A DNA stretch of 64,000 bases from Chloroflexota bacterium (GCA_029778615.1 JAKOPZ010000296.1:1-64000); one strand, 5' to 3'. Counted from the stretch's first letter, positions 48,277 through 57,663 are shown. Notes: generated by a model from the sequence alone, not told the origin. Program-made: numbers and translations.

Positions 48277-49944
48277 ATGCGTCTTTTGAGCTCTGCACTA
48301 GTATTGATTGCTCTCGTGCTCGTCGTCTGGATGCGCGCGCCGCTGGAAAGTGATGCCGCGCCCGAATGGCAGACCTATTCGCCGCCCGCGTGGATTTTGG
48401 GACCGATTCAGGGCGCGGACGGACGCGAAGGGCAGGTGATGCAAAATCTCGAAATGATTGAGAAATGGCAATTGCCCGTCACCGCGTTTCATTTCGATGC
48501 GCCCGATTGGCAGACCTGTCGCGGCAACGGACAGTTTCGCTACAGCAATGCGGTCTTGCAGCGAATGCGCCAAAATAAAATTCGCGGACTCTTTTGGACG
48601 GTCCCGCTCATTGGGCTCAATTGTCCCGAATACCAAACCGCGCTGGCAAATAATTATTTTGTCAAAGACGCGGATGGCAACGTCATTGTCACGAAAAATT
48701 TTACCGGGCACGGCAGTTGGATTGATTACAACAATCCGGATGCGATTGCGTACTATCACAGCTTGCTCGACCGCGTGCGCGCGCACATGGGTAATCTCAT
48801 CGGCGGCTTTTACACGGACAGCGTGCGTCCCGATAACAATTATGGCGAAGTCGCCTACGGCGAAGCGTACGCGCTCGATTTGTTAAATTACACACGCGCC
48901 AACATTCCCGACGGCGAAGTGGTTTTCAAACGCTATGGAAAAAATACGCCGAGTGATGCCTGGCTCTATGCCAACGCGCACGTTGCGTATGTCGGCGATT
49001 TGCCCACCTTGTTCCCGGCGCTCAAAACAGGCATCTTGCGCGTCTTTGACACCGCGCAATTTATGCCGCTGCCGTACAATGAATTTTCCGGTTTCAATGC
49101 CAAAGCGCCCGACGCGGAAACGTACATTCGGCGGATGCACTGGGGCGCGTTCCAACCTGTAATGGAAAATGTGCCAAAAGAAGAACAGCCGTGGCATCCG
49201 ATGTATCCGCCGCAAGTGATGGAAATTTATCGTTATTACGCGTACCTGCATCGCGAACTCGCGCCGTACCTCCATTCGTACGACCAAGCCGCGTTCGAAA
49301 CGAAAACACCGATTTTGCGCGACACCGACCCCATCCATTTTTCCGCGCGTCTGGGCAATGAATTTTTTGTCCAATACGTCACCGACTATACGCGCGAAAT
49401 GAGCATCAAACTGCCGCCGGGCGAATGGATTAACTATTGGGATGAAGCGCAGATTTTCAAAGGGGATACCAAAATTCGCTACCCCGTGCCGCTCGGTCAC
49501 GAACCGATTTTCATTTTGCGCGGTGCCATTATTCCGATGGCGGTGGATTCCGCCTGGACCGGACACGGCAGCGATGCCTCGCGCGGCGCGCTCACGGTGA
49601 ATGTGTACCCGAGCGTGCATTCCACCTTTCGCTATTATGACCCACAAAACGGCTGGCTGACGTTTGACGTGCAAACCATCAAACAGCGCATCGCCTTGTG
49701 CACACTGGACCAAATTCCCTCCGAGCCGTTGTTGTACCGCATCGCGCAGGTGCGCAACAAACCGAACCACGTGCGCGCGCAGAACGGCGCGATTAGCGTG
49801 AACGGCAAGTGGGGCAAAAAACTCCCGGAATTCTCCAGCGCCGACCAAGTTGCCCGCGCGAAAAAAGGTTGGTACTATGATGCCGCGTCCAAACGGCTCA
49901 TCGTCAAACTCAAACAGCGCGGCACCCATTGCCCCGCGCCGTAA
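48277..49944 (+). CDS. GH31-family glycosidase, exported
   Basis: The 555-residue protein has a signal anchor (about 3-20). The barrel has FHFDAPDWQ and GGFYTDSVRPD, where D181 matches the GH31 catalytic nucleophile in the D[GS] context. The C-terminal beta-domain has LPPGEWINYWDE and PVPLGHEPIFILRGAIIPM, the standard GH31 ending. It would hydrolyse or transfer alpha-glucosyl, alpha-xylosyl or similar residues outside the membrane. The acid/base could not be placed with certainty. AGGA lies 6 nt before the ATG, and the gene follows paralogue 4 by 9 bp. Confidence 0.8.
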   Translation: MRLLSSALVLIALVLVVWMRAPLESDAAPEWQTYSPPAWILGPIQGADGREGQVMQNLEMIEKWQLPVTAFHFDAPDWQTCRGNGQFRYSNAVLQRMRQNKIRGLFWTVPLIGLNCPEYQTALANNYFVKDADGNVIVTKNFTGHGSWIDYNNPDAIAYYHSLLDRVRAHMGNLIGGFYTDSVRPDNNYGEVAYGEAYALDLLNYTRANIPDGEVVFKRYGKNTPSDAWLYANAHVAYVGDLPTLFPALKTGILRVFDTAQFMPLPYNEFSGFNAKAPDAETYIRRMHWGAFQPVMENVPKEEQPWHPMYPPQVMEIYRYYAYLHRELAPYLHSYDQAAFETKTPILRDTDPIHFSARLGNEFFVQYVTDYTREMSIKLPPGEWINYWDEAQIFKGDTKIRYPVPLGHEPIFILRGAIIPMAVDSAWTGHGSDASRGALTVNVYPSVHSTFRYYDPQNGWLTFDVQTIKQRIALCTLDQIPSEPLLYRIAQVRNKPNHVRAQNGAISVNGKWGKKLPEFSSADQVARAKKGWYYDAASKRLIVKLKQRGTHCPAP

Positions 49945-49952
49945 GCGATTGT

Positions 49953-51602
49953 ATGAACATTGCCCCTCCTATGCCGCGTCCCCGCGCCCGTATACTCTTT
50001 GACCGGGCTGCCCCGACGTGGTTAAACCTCGCACCGCCGCTCTTTTTATTCGTCGCCTCGTTCGCCCTTCTCTGGCAATTTGACCCGCTGCATCGCGCGC
50101 TGTCGTACGACCCCGGCATCTTTGCATACATTTCGCAGCTCGTCGCCGATGGGTTCGCGCCGCACAAGTACGCCTATAACGAACAAGCGTCGCTCGCGTT
50201 TTTGGTTGGCGGCGCAGTAATGCGTCTCGGAGACGTGGGCGGGATTCCGCATTTGATTTCGTTTCGCCTCGCGTCCATGCTCTTGATGGCGAGTGCGGTA
50301 GTCCTGACGTACCTCGTCGGAAAATTTTTCACGCGTTCGCGCGCAATCGCACTGCTCGCGGGATTGATTATGTTGGGCTATCACGGCTACAACATGCGCG
50401 CGGCGACGACGCTCGAACCCAAATCGTTAATGCTCGTTTTGGGTTTGCTCACTCTTTATTTTCTGCACAAAAAGAATTGGTTGGCGGCTGGAGCATTGGC
50501 GGGCGCCGCAGGGTTGGCGTGGCAAATTGCGTGGGGCTATCTCATCGTCGTGCTCTTGCTCGCAATCGTGCAAGGCGGCACCACTCTGTCGCAGCGCGTG
50601 CGCGCGGTCATTTTCGCGCTCGTCCCCGCGCTCGGCGTCATCGCACTGTATGCGCTTTATTTTGTCTGGCATAACGCCCTGGCGGACATGCTGCAGCAGA
50701 CGTTTCTGGTGCCGGAGCTTTTGCACAGTGTTTCCAAATCACTTGACCGCCGCCTCTTTACCTTTGCGCGCACATTTTACATTGGCTACAACACGCACAG
50801 CATTTTTGGCTTGCTCGGCTTGGCAGGACTGTTCATCTGGCTCGCCGTCTTTCTCCAACCGCTCAAGCCGCGCGCGCTCATCCGCCGCGTGGTCCATTTC
50901 TTTTTGCAAAATCGGCACACGGCGGGCGTGCTGCTCGCAACGTTCGGGTTTGCACTCTATTCATTCATAGATTTTCAAGGTTACCCGGACTGGATTCCAC
51001 TCTTGCCATTCATCTCTATTTTTGCCGCGTGGCTATTGTGGAAGATTGTTGTGCGTCTGTTAAAATTCATCCACGCGCCACCGGCATGGGCGCGCGTTGC
51101 GTTTGCGACGATTGCGGTTCTCGTACTCTTGGCAAGCAGCTATTACGCGCTGACCAATATCAAAGGAGAACACACGCGTCGCACATGGCAAGAGCAACAG
51201 CTCGCCGCCGATGACTTGAACGCGCGCTTTGGCGCCGACGCGCCCATCTGGATTGTCGGCAAAGCGGACTTGTTGTTTTTTATGCGGCGTGTCAATCTCA
51301 ACAAATATATTTATTTGTTCGGACGCGTAGATGGGGCAGTGGATGCGTTCGAGCCGGGCGGCTTTCCGCACATGCTCAAGACAACCCTCGCGCAGCGTCC
51401 GGCGCTGATTGTGCTCGCGCGCGTGCCCAATCAGAAATTTGCCAAGCCCTCGAACGGGAAACTGATACAGGACCTTTCCACATCGTTCACGGTCTTCAAA
51501 CCGTGTCGCGCGCTCGCAGGGGGAAGATTTTTGGTGCGCCCCGACCTCGCGGAAAAACTTTTTCCAAAAGGCGCCGAAGGTTGTTTGAAACGTACATTTT
51601 AG
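49953..51602 (+). CDS. GT-C membrane glycosyltransferase (paralogue 5, divergent)
   Basis: About 549 residues. The opening loop reads ALSYDPGIFAYISQLVADGFAPHKY, so the Asp is kept but the downstream VKxPLA is replaced by NEQASLAF. The WQP motif appears as LAWQIAW. The tail has ADLLFFMRRVNLNKYIYLFGRVDGAVDAFEPGG and PALIVLARVPNQKF. It is thus the most diverged member of the set. ATG 49953 follows the GH31 stop by 8 bp. Confidence 0.65.
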   Translation: MNIAPPMPRPRARILFDRAAPTWLNLAPPLFLFVASFALLWQFDPLHRALSYDPGIFAYISQLVADGFAPHKYAYNEQASLAFLVGGAVMRLGDVGGIPHLISFRLASMLLMASAVVLTYLVGKFFTRSRAIALLAGLIMLGYHGYNMRAATTLEPKSLMLVLGLLTLYFLHKKNWLAAGALAGAAGLAWQIAWGYLIVVLLLAIVQGGTTLSQRVRAVIFALVPALGVIALYALYFVWHNALADMLQQTFLVPELLHSVSKSLDRRLFTFARTFYIGYNTHSIFGLLGLAGLFIWLAVFLQPLKPRALIRRVVHFFLQNRHTAGVLLATFGFALYSFIDFQGYPDWIPLLPFISIFAAWLLWKIVVRLLKFIHAPPAWARVAFATIAVLVLLASSYYALTNIKGEHTRRTWQEQQLAADDLNARFGADAPIWIVGKADLLFFMRRVNLNKYIYLFGRVDGAVDAFEPGGFPHMLKTTLAQRPALIVLARVPNQKFAKPSNGKLIQDLSTSFTVFKPCRALAGGRFLVRPDLAEKLFPKGAEGCLKRTF

Positions 51603-51649
51603 AACGAATGCCAAAACATTCCGTCCCGACTGTACAAGCGAGTCCAACC

Positions 51650-52807
51650 ATGAAACGAATTTTTCTCATCAGCATTCTCTGCGCGACAATCGCGCTCGCG
51701 AGTTTTACCCCACACGTCACGCGCGCCGCACCGTCGGCTTTGCCCGCCGGCTTTACGCGCGTCGCGCTCGGCAAAGGTGTGACGAGACCGACGGCGATGG
51801 CATTTGCAGGGAACCGCATCTTGGTCACGGAAAAGACCGGGGCGATTCGCGTGATTCGTCCAAACGGCAAACTCGGCGCAAAACCGTTTCACACCCTCGC
51901 CGTAACGACAGACGGCGAATGCGGCTTGTTGGGCATTGCGCTCGACCCAGCGTATGCGGTGAATGGTTTTATTTACGTTTACTACACCACCGGTCCCGGC
52001 GCGAAAGAGTATAGCGGCACGCCCGAGAACCGCGTCTCGCGCCTCAAACGAACCTCGGGCGGCGTCGTAAAAGAAAAAATTATTCTTGACCACATTCCAT
52101 CCGCAGGGAGCATTCACAACGGCGGGGACATTCATTTCGGGTTTGACGGCAAGCTCTATATCACGGTGGGCGAAAACGGGACTGCCGACGACGCGCAAAA
52201 TCTCAACACCCTGCGCGGCAAAATTTTACGCATCAACAAAAAGGGAACGATTCCCGGCGACAATCCATTTGTCAACACCGCCGGCGCGCGCGGGGAAATC
52301 TTTGCGTTTGGTTTCCGAAATCCATGGCGTCTCGCCCTCCGCGCGTCCAACCAATCGTACGTGGTTGCCGATGTCGGCAGCGAGACATGGGAAGAAGTGG
52401 ATTCGCTGGTAAGCGGCGCGAATTATGGCTGGCCCCTCTATGAAGGTCCATGTCCCGCCAGCAATCTCGCGTGCGACCCCAAGAACGTAGATTACGGCAG
52501 CACGGTCAAACCCATTCACTGGTACAATCACCATACCGGCAAGGAAAGAGGCGATGTGATTGCCGGGGGCGTCTTTGCGGAAAATTCCAATTACCCTGCG
52601 CCATATGCAGATGGCTACATGTATGCGGATGGGGAAGACGGCTGGGTCCATGTGTTGACGCTCGACAATTCCAATCGCGTCATACATCGGTACAATTTTG
52701 ACACAGGGCTAAGATTTCCCGTCGCCTTTGGCAGCGGTCCCGACGGAAATGTCTATGTCGCGGATTTTCTGGGCGATGTGCTTTACAAATACGTGTACAC
52801 ACCCTAG
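51650..52807 (+). CDS. PQQ-dependent sugar dehydrogenase-like (GSDH) exported protein
   Basis: The 385-residue protein has a signal peptide (KRIFLISILCATIALASF). A six-blade propeller follows with TRPTAMAFAGNRILVTEKTG, GECGLLGIALDPAY, SIHNGGDIHFGFDGKLYITVG, FGFRNPWRLAL, GANYGWPLYEG and YVADFLGDVLYKY. These are signatures of the glucose/sorbosone dehydrogenase family, which binds PQQ and oxidises sugars in the periplasm or at the cell surface. Whether PQQ is made in this organism is unknown. ATG 51650 is used because it starts the signal peptide; an upstream ATG at 51608 is also in frame. Confidence 0.85.
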   Translation: MKRIFLISILCATIALASFTPHVTRAAPSALPAGFTRVALGKGVTRPTAMAFAGNRILVTEKTGAIRVIRPNGKLGAKPFHTLAVTTDGECGLLGIALDPAYAVNGFIYVYYTTGPGAKEYSGTPENRVSRLKRTSGGVVKEKIILDHIPSAGSIHNGGDIHFGFDGKLYITVGENGTADDAQNLNTLRGKILRINKKGTIPGDNPFVNTAGARGEIFAFGFRNPWRLALRASNQSYVVADVGSETWEEVDSLVSGANYGWPLYEGPCPASNLACDPKNVDYGSTVKPIHWYNHHTGKERGDVIAGGVFAENSNYPAPYADGYMYADGEDGWVHVLTLDNSNRVIHRYNFDTGLRFPVAFGSGPDGNVYVADFLGDVLYKYVYTP

Positions 52808-52809
52808 CC

Positions 52810-53907
52810 ATGCAGTCCCAAGTCCTCATCCTCACCGGCATGCATCGCTCGGCGACTTCGCTCGTCGCGTCGCTGCTTGAACGCGCCGGCGTGCATCTGG
52901 GTACGCGTTTGCTCGCACCCAATGCGCAAAACCCGCGCGGTTTTTTTGAGGATGTGGAATTTTACAAATTTCACGAAAACGCGCTGCACGCGCGCGGGCA
53001 AAATATTTTGGTGTCGCGCACCTTCACCTTTGAACCGACACCGGAGGAACACACGCGCGCAGACGCACTGCTCGCCGCGCGCGCGCAATATCCCCTTTGG
53101 GGATGGAAAGACCCGCGCACGAGTTTGTTTTTGGATTTTTGGCGCGAAAAAATCCCCCACGCGTTTTTTCTCTTTCTCTATCGTCACCCCTTTGATGTGC
53201 TGCTTTCGATGATGCGGCGCAACGAATGGTACATGCTTGGTTTGTGGGAGGGGCTCGAAGCGTGGTATGCGTACAATCGCGCGCTCGCAAATTTTCGCGC
53301 GCAGCACCCCGCACAGACTTTGTTGTGCAGCAGTTACGCGGTGGTGGATGACCTTGACGCGTTCCACGCGCGTTTGCAAGACCATTTTGGGCTGCGGTTG
53401 AATTTGGATGCCGCGACGCGCGAGGCGTCCTATCAGCCGAACGAATTACAACGCGCATCGCTGGCGCGCGCAACAGAAAAAATTTTCCAAGTCGTTCATC
53501 CCGACGCGTACGCGTTGTATCAAGAATTGAATCAACACGCCGATTTTCCCGCGCCCGCCTTTGCGCCCGCCGACGCCTCGCTCGAACTCGAAGCGCTCGC
53601 GCATTTTTCCAACGCGCTCACTCATGCGGACAATGCCGCGCGGCGCGGCTTGCTCTTTGCCCTGCTCGGACTCGTACAACCCGCCGCGTTGGAAACGTAC
53701 CTTGCGAACCAAGCGCGGGAACTCGCGGACCTTGCGCGCGCACGTGACGAAAACGCCGCGCAGCGCGACGCATGGCAAAACACGGCAGAGGAACGCGCGC
53801 AAATTATTCGTGAACAGCAAGAATGGGCAAATGCGCGCATGAGCGATTTAGAAAAATTGGAAGCGCATCCCATCGTGCGCGGATTAAAAAAGTTAGGGCA
53901 AGTGTGA
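52810..53907 (+). CDS. Sulfotransferase-family protein with coiled-coil tail
   Basis: The 365-residue protein opens with the P-loop-like PAPS motif VLILTGMHRSATSLVASLLER (about 5-25) and has WGWKDPRTSLFLDFW and FLFLYRHPFDVLLSMMRR (3'-phosphate site). It belongs to the large sulfotransferase family and probably sulfates a saccharide in the cytoplasm. Residues about 285-350 are a charged coiled coil (LADLARARDENAAQRDAW), and the end reads AHPIVRGLKKLGQV. Similar tails end the neighbouring glycosyltransferases. Its stop overlaps the next gene's GTG. Confidence 0.8.
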   Translation: MQSQVLILTGMHRSATSLVASLLERAGVHLGTRLLAPNAQNPRGFFEDVEFYKFHENALHARGQNILVSRTFTFEPTPEEHTRADALLAARAQYPLWGWKDPRTSLFLDFWREKIPHAFFLFLYRHPFDVLLSMMRRNEWYMLGLWEGLEAWYAYNRALANFRAQHPAQTLLCSSYAVVDDLDAFHARLQDHFGLRLNLDAATREASYQPNELQRASLARATEKIFQVVHPDAYALYQELNQHADFPAPAFAPADASLELEALAHFSNALTHADNAARRGLLFALLGLVQPAALETYLANQARELADLARARDENAAQRDAWQNTAEERAQIIREQQEWANARMSDLEKLEAHPIVRGLKKLGQV

Positions 53908-55265
53908 ACGTTTTGTTCTTGTCCACGATGCTGTGGGACGAACTCGGCGGCAGTTTTGCGCCGACGCGTTTGGCGCACCAACTCGCGCAGCGCGGGCACC
54001 GCGTGTTATTTTTGGAACATCGCGCAAGTGCAACGCGCGAGACACGCGGCTTGCCGATTCAGATTGCGAGTTTGGATGAACTCGGATTGCCGCCGCTCGC
54101 AATTTCTTTGGCGTGGCGCGGCGTCCCGCTCGGTTCGCTCGACGAAATTACGCCGCGTTTGGAAAATTGGCTCGACGCACACGAAACAAAAAACGGACCG
54201 CGCATCCTCGTTCTCAATTCACCGTTCGCGCCGCTCGCGCGCTTGATTCCGCTTTTGCAGACGCGCGGCTATTACGTCACGTATTACGCGCAGGACGATT
54301 ACGCGGCGATGTTTGAATTGGGAATGCATCAATTCAATCCGCGTCTGGAAGAATATCTCGTCGCCCGCGCCGATTTGAATCTCGCGCTTGCGCCGGTTGT
54401 TGCGGAAAAATTAACGCGCGCAGAACGCGTCTTTCAAATCCTCCCCGATGCGTTCGAGCCGCGCGAATTTCAAAATGCGCTGGCTGACGCGCCAAATGTT
54501 TTGCGCGGCGAATGTACGCTCGGCTTTTGGGGCTCGCTCATGACGCCGATGGTGGACGCGGGACTGCTGCGCGCCGTCGCGGAAGCGAAACCACACTGGA
54601 GCATCAATTTGCTCGGACCTTATGGAACATCACCGCAGTATCCTTCGTTGTACGAACAGCTGCGCGATTTGCCCAACATCCGTTTTCATGGTCTCGTCGC
54701 CCATTCGGAATTGAAAAATTACGCGCGCGCGTTTGACGTGTGCGTCATCCCCGCGCCGGACAATGAAATGTCGCGCGGGCGTGACCCCATCAAGTTGTAC
54801 GAATATCTCGCCTGTTACAAACCCGTTGTCGCAACCCATATGCCGCAGATTCAACACGCGCCGTACACACGCGTCGCCTCGAATGCCGGTGAATTCATCG
54901 CCGCAATTGATTCGGCGCGCAGTGAAACGATTGACAAAACTGTGACGGATAATTTTCTCGAGCCGCATACGTGGCACGCCCGCGCGGAAGCGCTTTTGCA
55001 AATTGTCCAGGCTATGCTGCAGCAGCCGCGCGCACAGCATGGCGCGTTCGACGCGCACGCGCTGCAAGACCTTGAACGCACACAGCCCATCGGTCCGCTC
55101 GAGCTGAGCGAATGGAGCGATGTCATGTACGCCGTGCGTGAACATCCAAAACTCGCGCGCGAATTGAAAGCGGTACAGCAATGGGCGCGCGAATTGGAAA
55201 CGGCACAGCGCGCGCAGCAACCAAGTATCGCCGCGCGCGTCAAGAGAGTGTTGGCGGGCGAGTAG
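53904..55265 (+). CDS. Glycosyltransferase (GT-B), TuaH-like, paralogue a
   Basis: The 453-residue protein begins MNVLFLSTMLWDELGGSFAPTRLAHQLAQRGHRVLFLEHR and ends its catalytic half with NEMSRGRDPIKLYEYLACYKPVVATHM (split here as NEMSRGRDPIKLYEYL and ACYKPVVATHM). This is the family of single-domain-rich GT-B enzymes that include TuaH-like proteins. ECTLGFWGSLMTPMVDAGLL marks the start of the C-terminal domain. The tail (about 395-453) is coiled with ARVKRVLAGE. GTG 53904 overlaps the upstream stop (GTGA). Close paralogues stand at 62196 and 63713. Confidence 0.8.
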   Translation: MNVLFLSTMLWDELGGSFAPTRLAHQLAQRGHRVLFLEHRASATRETRGLPIQIASLDELGLPPLAISLAWRGVPLGSLDEITPRLENWLDAHETKNGPRILVLNSPFAPLARLIPLLQTRGYYVTYYAQDDYAAMFELGMHQFNPRLEEYLVARADLNLALAPVVAEKLTRAERVFQILPDAFEPREFQNALADAPNVLRGECTLGFWGSLMTPMVDAGLLRAVAEAKPHWSINLLGPYGTSPQYPSLYEQLRDLPNIRFHGLVAHSELKNYARAFDVCVIPAPDNEMSRGRDPIKLYEYLACYKPVVATHMPQIQHAPYTRVASNAGEFIAAIDSARSETIDKTVTDNFLEPHTWHARAEALLQIVQAMLQQPRAQHGAFDAHALQDLERTQPIGPLELSEWSDVMYAVREHPKLARELKAVQQWARELETAQRAQQPSIAARVKRVLAGE

Positions 55266-55273
55266 AACTCGCA

Positions 55274-55443
55274 GCAACGCATCGCAAAACCGACCTCCGT
55301 CGGTTAGTCTTTGAATCACCAACCTCACGAGGTTGTTATCGAGCGAACAGAGTTCGCCCGCAACGCATCGCCAATTCGACGGCGGTCGAATTGCAAGTCA
55401 ACGTAGGTTGACTTGGCGATGCGTTGCGGCGATTTCAATCGCC
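55274..55443 (+). repeat. Six-hairpin structured leader before the GT2 gene
   Basis: Six stems follow one another. AACCGAC/GTCGGTT (55288-55305, loop CTCC), CAACCT/AGGTTG (55320-55335), GCGAAC/GTTCGC (55343-55357), CAATTCGAC/GTCGAATTG (55372-55393, loop GGCG), CAAGTCAAC/GTTGACTTG (55394-55415, loop GTAG) and GGCGATT/AATCGCC (55428-55443). In addition GCAACGCATCGCC (55360-55372) pairs perfectly with GGCGATGCGTTGC (55415-55427), enclosing stems four and five as a three-way junction. GCAACGCATCGC occurs once more at 55274-55285. No gene lies here. Confidence 0.9.
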
Positions 55444-55447
55444 CAAC

Positions 55448-56395
55448 ATGCTCGTCAGCATCATCATCCCTTGTTACAATCAAGCGCGCTTTGTGCATCA
55501 AGCCGTCGCGAGTTGTTTCGCGCAAACGTATGCGGACGTACAAGTCATTGTCATTGACGATGGCTCGACGGACGACCCGCGCGGCGCGCTGCAAGAATTT
55601 TTCGCGCGCGAAAATTTTATTTTTTTGCGTCAGGAAAATCGCGGCGTCGCCCACGCGCGCAATGCGGGCATCGCGGCGTCAAAAGGGACTTGGCTAAAAT
55701 TTCTGGACGCGGATGATTGGCTCGACACAACCATTGTTCAAAAACAAGTGGACGCGCTGCGCGCGAATCCACACTTGGGTTTTGTGTATTGCGACATGGT
55801 GCGCGTGAATGAACGCGGCAAAATCATCGAACGCGGCAGACTCGCCGAGCGCGGCGTTGCTCTCGACGGTGACTTGTTTCCGCTTTTATTGCTCGACGGT
55901 TTTTTTCCGCCGCTCACGGTACTGCTGCCGCGCCAAGTTTTGGAACGCGTCGGCGAATTCGACCAAACGGTCGCGCCGTGTGAAGATTATGACTTGTGGC
56001 TGCGAATTGCAGGGCACGGCTATCCCGCGCAATTCTTGCCTGAAGCGCTCGCGTATTATCGCCGGCACGATGCCGGCGCGAGTCACGACCGCGCGCGTCT
56101 CGCACAGCAACAACGCGCGGTGCTAAAAAAAATCGTCGCGCAATTTCCGCTGCGCGTCGCCGACGCGCTATTCGAAATTGGCGTCCAATTCAATGCGGTG
56201 AACGGCGAACGCGCGGGCGCCTTGACACGCGAAGCCCAACAGCGCGCATGGATTGCCCAACTTGAACGCGACAAAGAAATCTTGCAACATGCAGCAGACA
56301 CGCGCGAACATTATTTGCAAACGCTTGAATCAAATTCACTTTTCCGCGCGCAGGTTCGACTGGGAATATTTCCATCCCGCGAACCCAATCTCTAA
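55448..56395 (+). CDS. GT2 glycosyltransferase
   Basis: The 315-residue protein is a GT-A fold family 2 enzyme: MLVSIIIPCYNQARFVHQAV, VIVIDDGSTDD (nucleotide/metal Asp), QENRGVAHARNAGI and FLDADDWL (DxD), then PCEDYDLWLRIA (catalytic ED) and YYRRHDAG. It uses a nucleotide sugar with a divalent metal in the cytoplasm. The C-terminus (about 262-315) is a charged helix ending SNSLFRAQVRLGIFPS, like the tails of the neighbouring enzymes. ATG 55448 comes 5 nt after the hairpin array; no ribosome site is seen. Confidence 0.85.
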   Translation: MLVSIIIPCYNQARFVHQAVASCFAQTYADVQVIVIDDGSTDDPRGALQEFFARENFIFLRQENRGVAHARNAGIAASKGTWLKFLDADDWLDTTIVQKQVDALRANPHLGFVYCDMVRVNERGKIIERGRLAERGVALDGDLFPLLLLDGFFPPLTVLLPRQVLERVGEFDQTVAPCEDYDLWLRIAGHGYPAQFLPEALAYYRRHDAGASHDRARLAQQQRAVLKKIVAQFPLRVADALFEIGVQFNAVNGERAGALTREAQQRAWIAQLERDKEILQHAADTREHYLQTLESNSLFRAQVRLGIFPSREPNL

Positions 56396-56413
56396 GCTCT
56401 AGTCTCCAATCTC
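56390..56413. repeat. Single-sided AGTCTCC-family repeat
   Basis: The sequence AATCTCTAAGCTCTAGTC then TCCAATCTCT lies over the GT2 stop codon and up to the next ATG. It resembles one arm of the repeats at 5608 and 30561 without the second arm. Confidence 0.6.
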
Positions 56414-56415
56414 TC

Positions 56416-57663
56416 ATGTCTCTGCGCGTTCTCATTCAACCCCGTCCGATTGCGCCAACCCAACAAGGCGGCGACTGGTTGCATTTGCAAGCCGTCCTTG
56501 AACCGCTGCGCGCGCTGGGCGTTCACGCCGAAATTTCCACAGACCCCCGCGCATCGCTCGCCGCTTTTGATTTGTGCATGATGTGGAGTGCGGTCGAACC
56601 AGAGCTCGCGCTGCCGTACTTGTTTAACGCGTGGCGCCAAAACACACGCGTCGCTTTCATGCCGATTTATTGGAGTCCCCAACGCATGTGGAATGCGGAT
56701 GCGGCGCTGCGCGGCATGGACGCCACCGACGCGATGCGCGAATTTGAACGTCTGCAGCGCGAGATTTACACACTGCGCGAAGAGGTTCTCGTCTGCGGCG
56801 CGGATTTGTTGACCCCCAATTCCGACAGCGAGGGCGAACGTTTGCATCAAGATTTCGGCGCGTCGCGTGAACGAATGCGCGTGTGTCATTACGGCACCAC
56901 CGCCGCGTTTGCCCAAGGCAACGCGGCGCGGTTCCGCCAAGTTGTGGACGCGGAAAATTTCGTCTTGTGCGTCGCCCAAATCGGTCCGCGCAAAAATCAA
57001 CTGACGCTGATTCGCGCGCTGCGCGATTTTCCGCATCCCCTCGTTCTCATGGGCGATGTCGAAAATGAACCCTACGCGCAAATGTGCCGCGCTGCCGCCG
57101 CGCAAAATCGCGCACGCGTTTATTTTGTGCCGCGCCAATCCCAAAGCATTGTCGCGGACGCGTATGCCGCCGCGCGGGTCCATATCATCGTCTCTCTTCA
57201 CGAAATCGGTCCGCTCGTCGCGCTCGAAGCGGCGGTTGCGGGCGTGCCGCAAGTTGTGACCACCGAATGCAGTATGCAAAATTATTTGGGCGCGCCGACA
57301 ATTTTTGTGGACCCGGACGACCCGGACGCGATGCTGCGCGGCGTACAAGCATTGTGGAATGTGCCGCGCACACACGCGTTGGGACAAGAACTGTTGCAAA
57401 CGTGGACGTGGACGCGCGCCGCCCAAGAATTGCGCGAGAGTTTCGAGTGGCTGTTGTCACAACCGCGCACCGCGTATGACGCGTTTCCGAACTTGCTGCG
57501 CGCGGACGAATTGCTGCAACAACAGATTGAACTGTTGTGGCGCGCGCTCGGCGAACAGTCCGCCAACGCGCGCCACGTGGAACAATGGGCACACGAACTG
57601 AACGCGCAATTGCGCGCACCGCGTTCACTCGGTGCGCGCGTCAAAGCGTTGGTGGGAAAATGA
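56416..57663 (+). CDS. GT4-like glycosyltransferase A
   Basis: The 415-residue GT-B enzyme has QQGGDWLHLQAVLEPLRALG near the start, MPIYWSPQRMW, VCVAQIGPRKNQLTLIRAL, and the donor-site VSLHEIGPLVALEAAVAGVPQVVT (E-x7-E). It is the first of four homologous genes (with 58301, 59623 and 60915), all sharing PIYW and the RKNQxxxIRAL phrase. The tail reads HELNAQLRAPRSLGARVKALVGK. Its stop overlaps the next ATG (ATGA). Donor and acceptor cannot be told. Confidence 0.85.
   Translation: MSLRVLIQPRPIAPTQQGGDWLHLQAVLEPLRALGVHAEISTDPRASLAAFDLCMMWSAVEPELALPYLFNAWRQNTRVAFMPIYWSPQRMWNADAALRGMDATDAMREFERLQREIYTLREEVLVCGADLLTPNSDSEGERLHQDFGASRERMRVCHYGTTAAFAQGNAARFRQVVDAENFVLCVAQIGPRKNQLTLIRALRDFPHPLVLMGDVENEPYAQMCRAAAAQNRARVYFVPRQSQSIVADAYAAARVHIIVSLHEIGPLVALEAAVAGVPQVVTTECSMQNYLGAPTIFVDPDDPDAMLRGVQALWNVPRTHALGQELLQTWTWTRAAQELRESFEWLLSQPRTAYDAFPNLLRADELLQQQIELLWRALGEQSANARHVEQWAHELNAQLRAPRSLGARVKALVGK

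Noticed and set aside
48883-49929. 348-residue minus-strand frame over the GH31 gene
   Set aside because: It is a shadow of the catalytic domain on the other strand; no promoter or ribosome site serves it.
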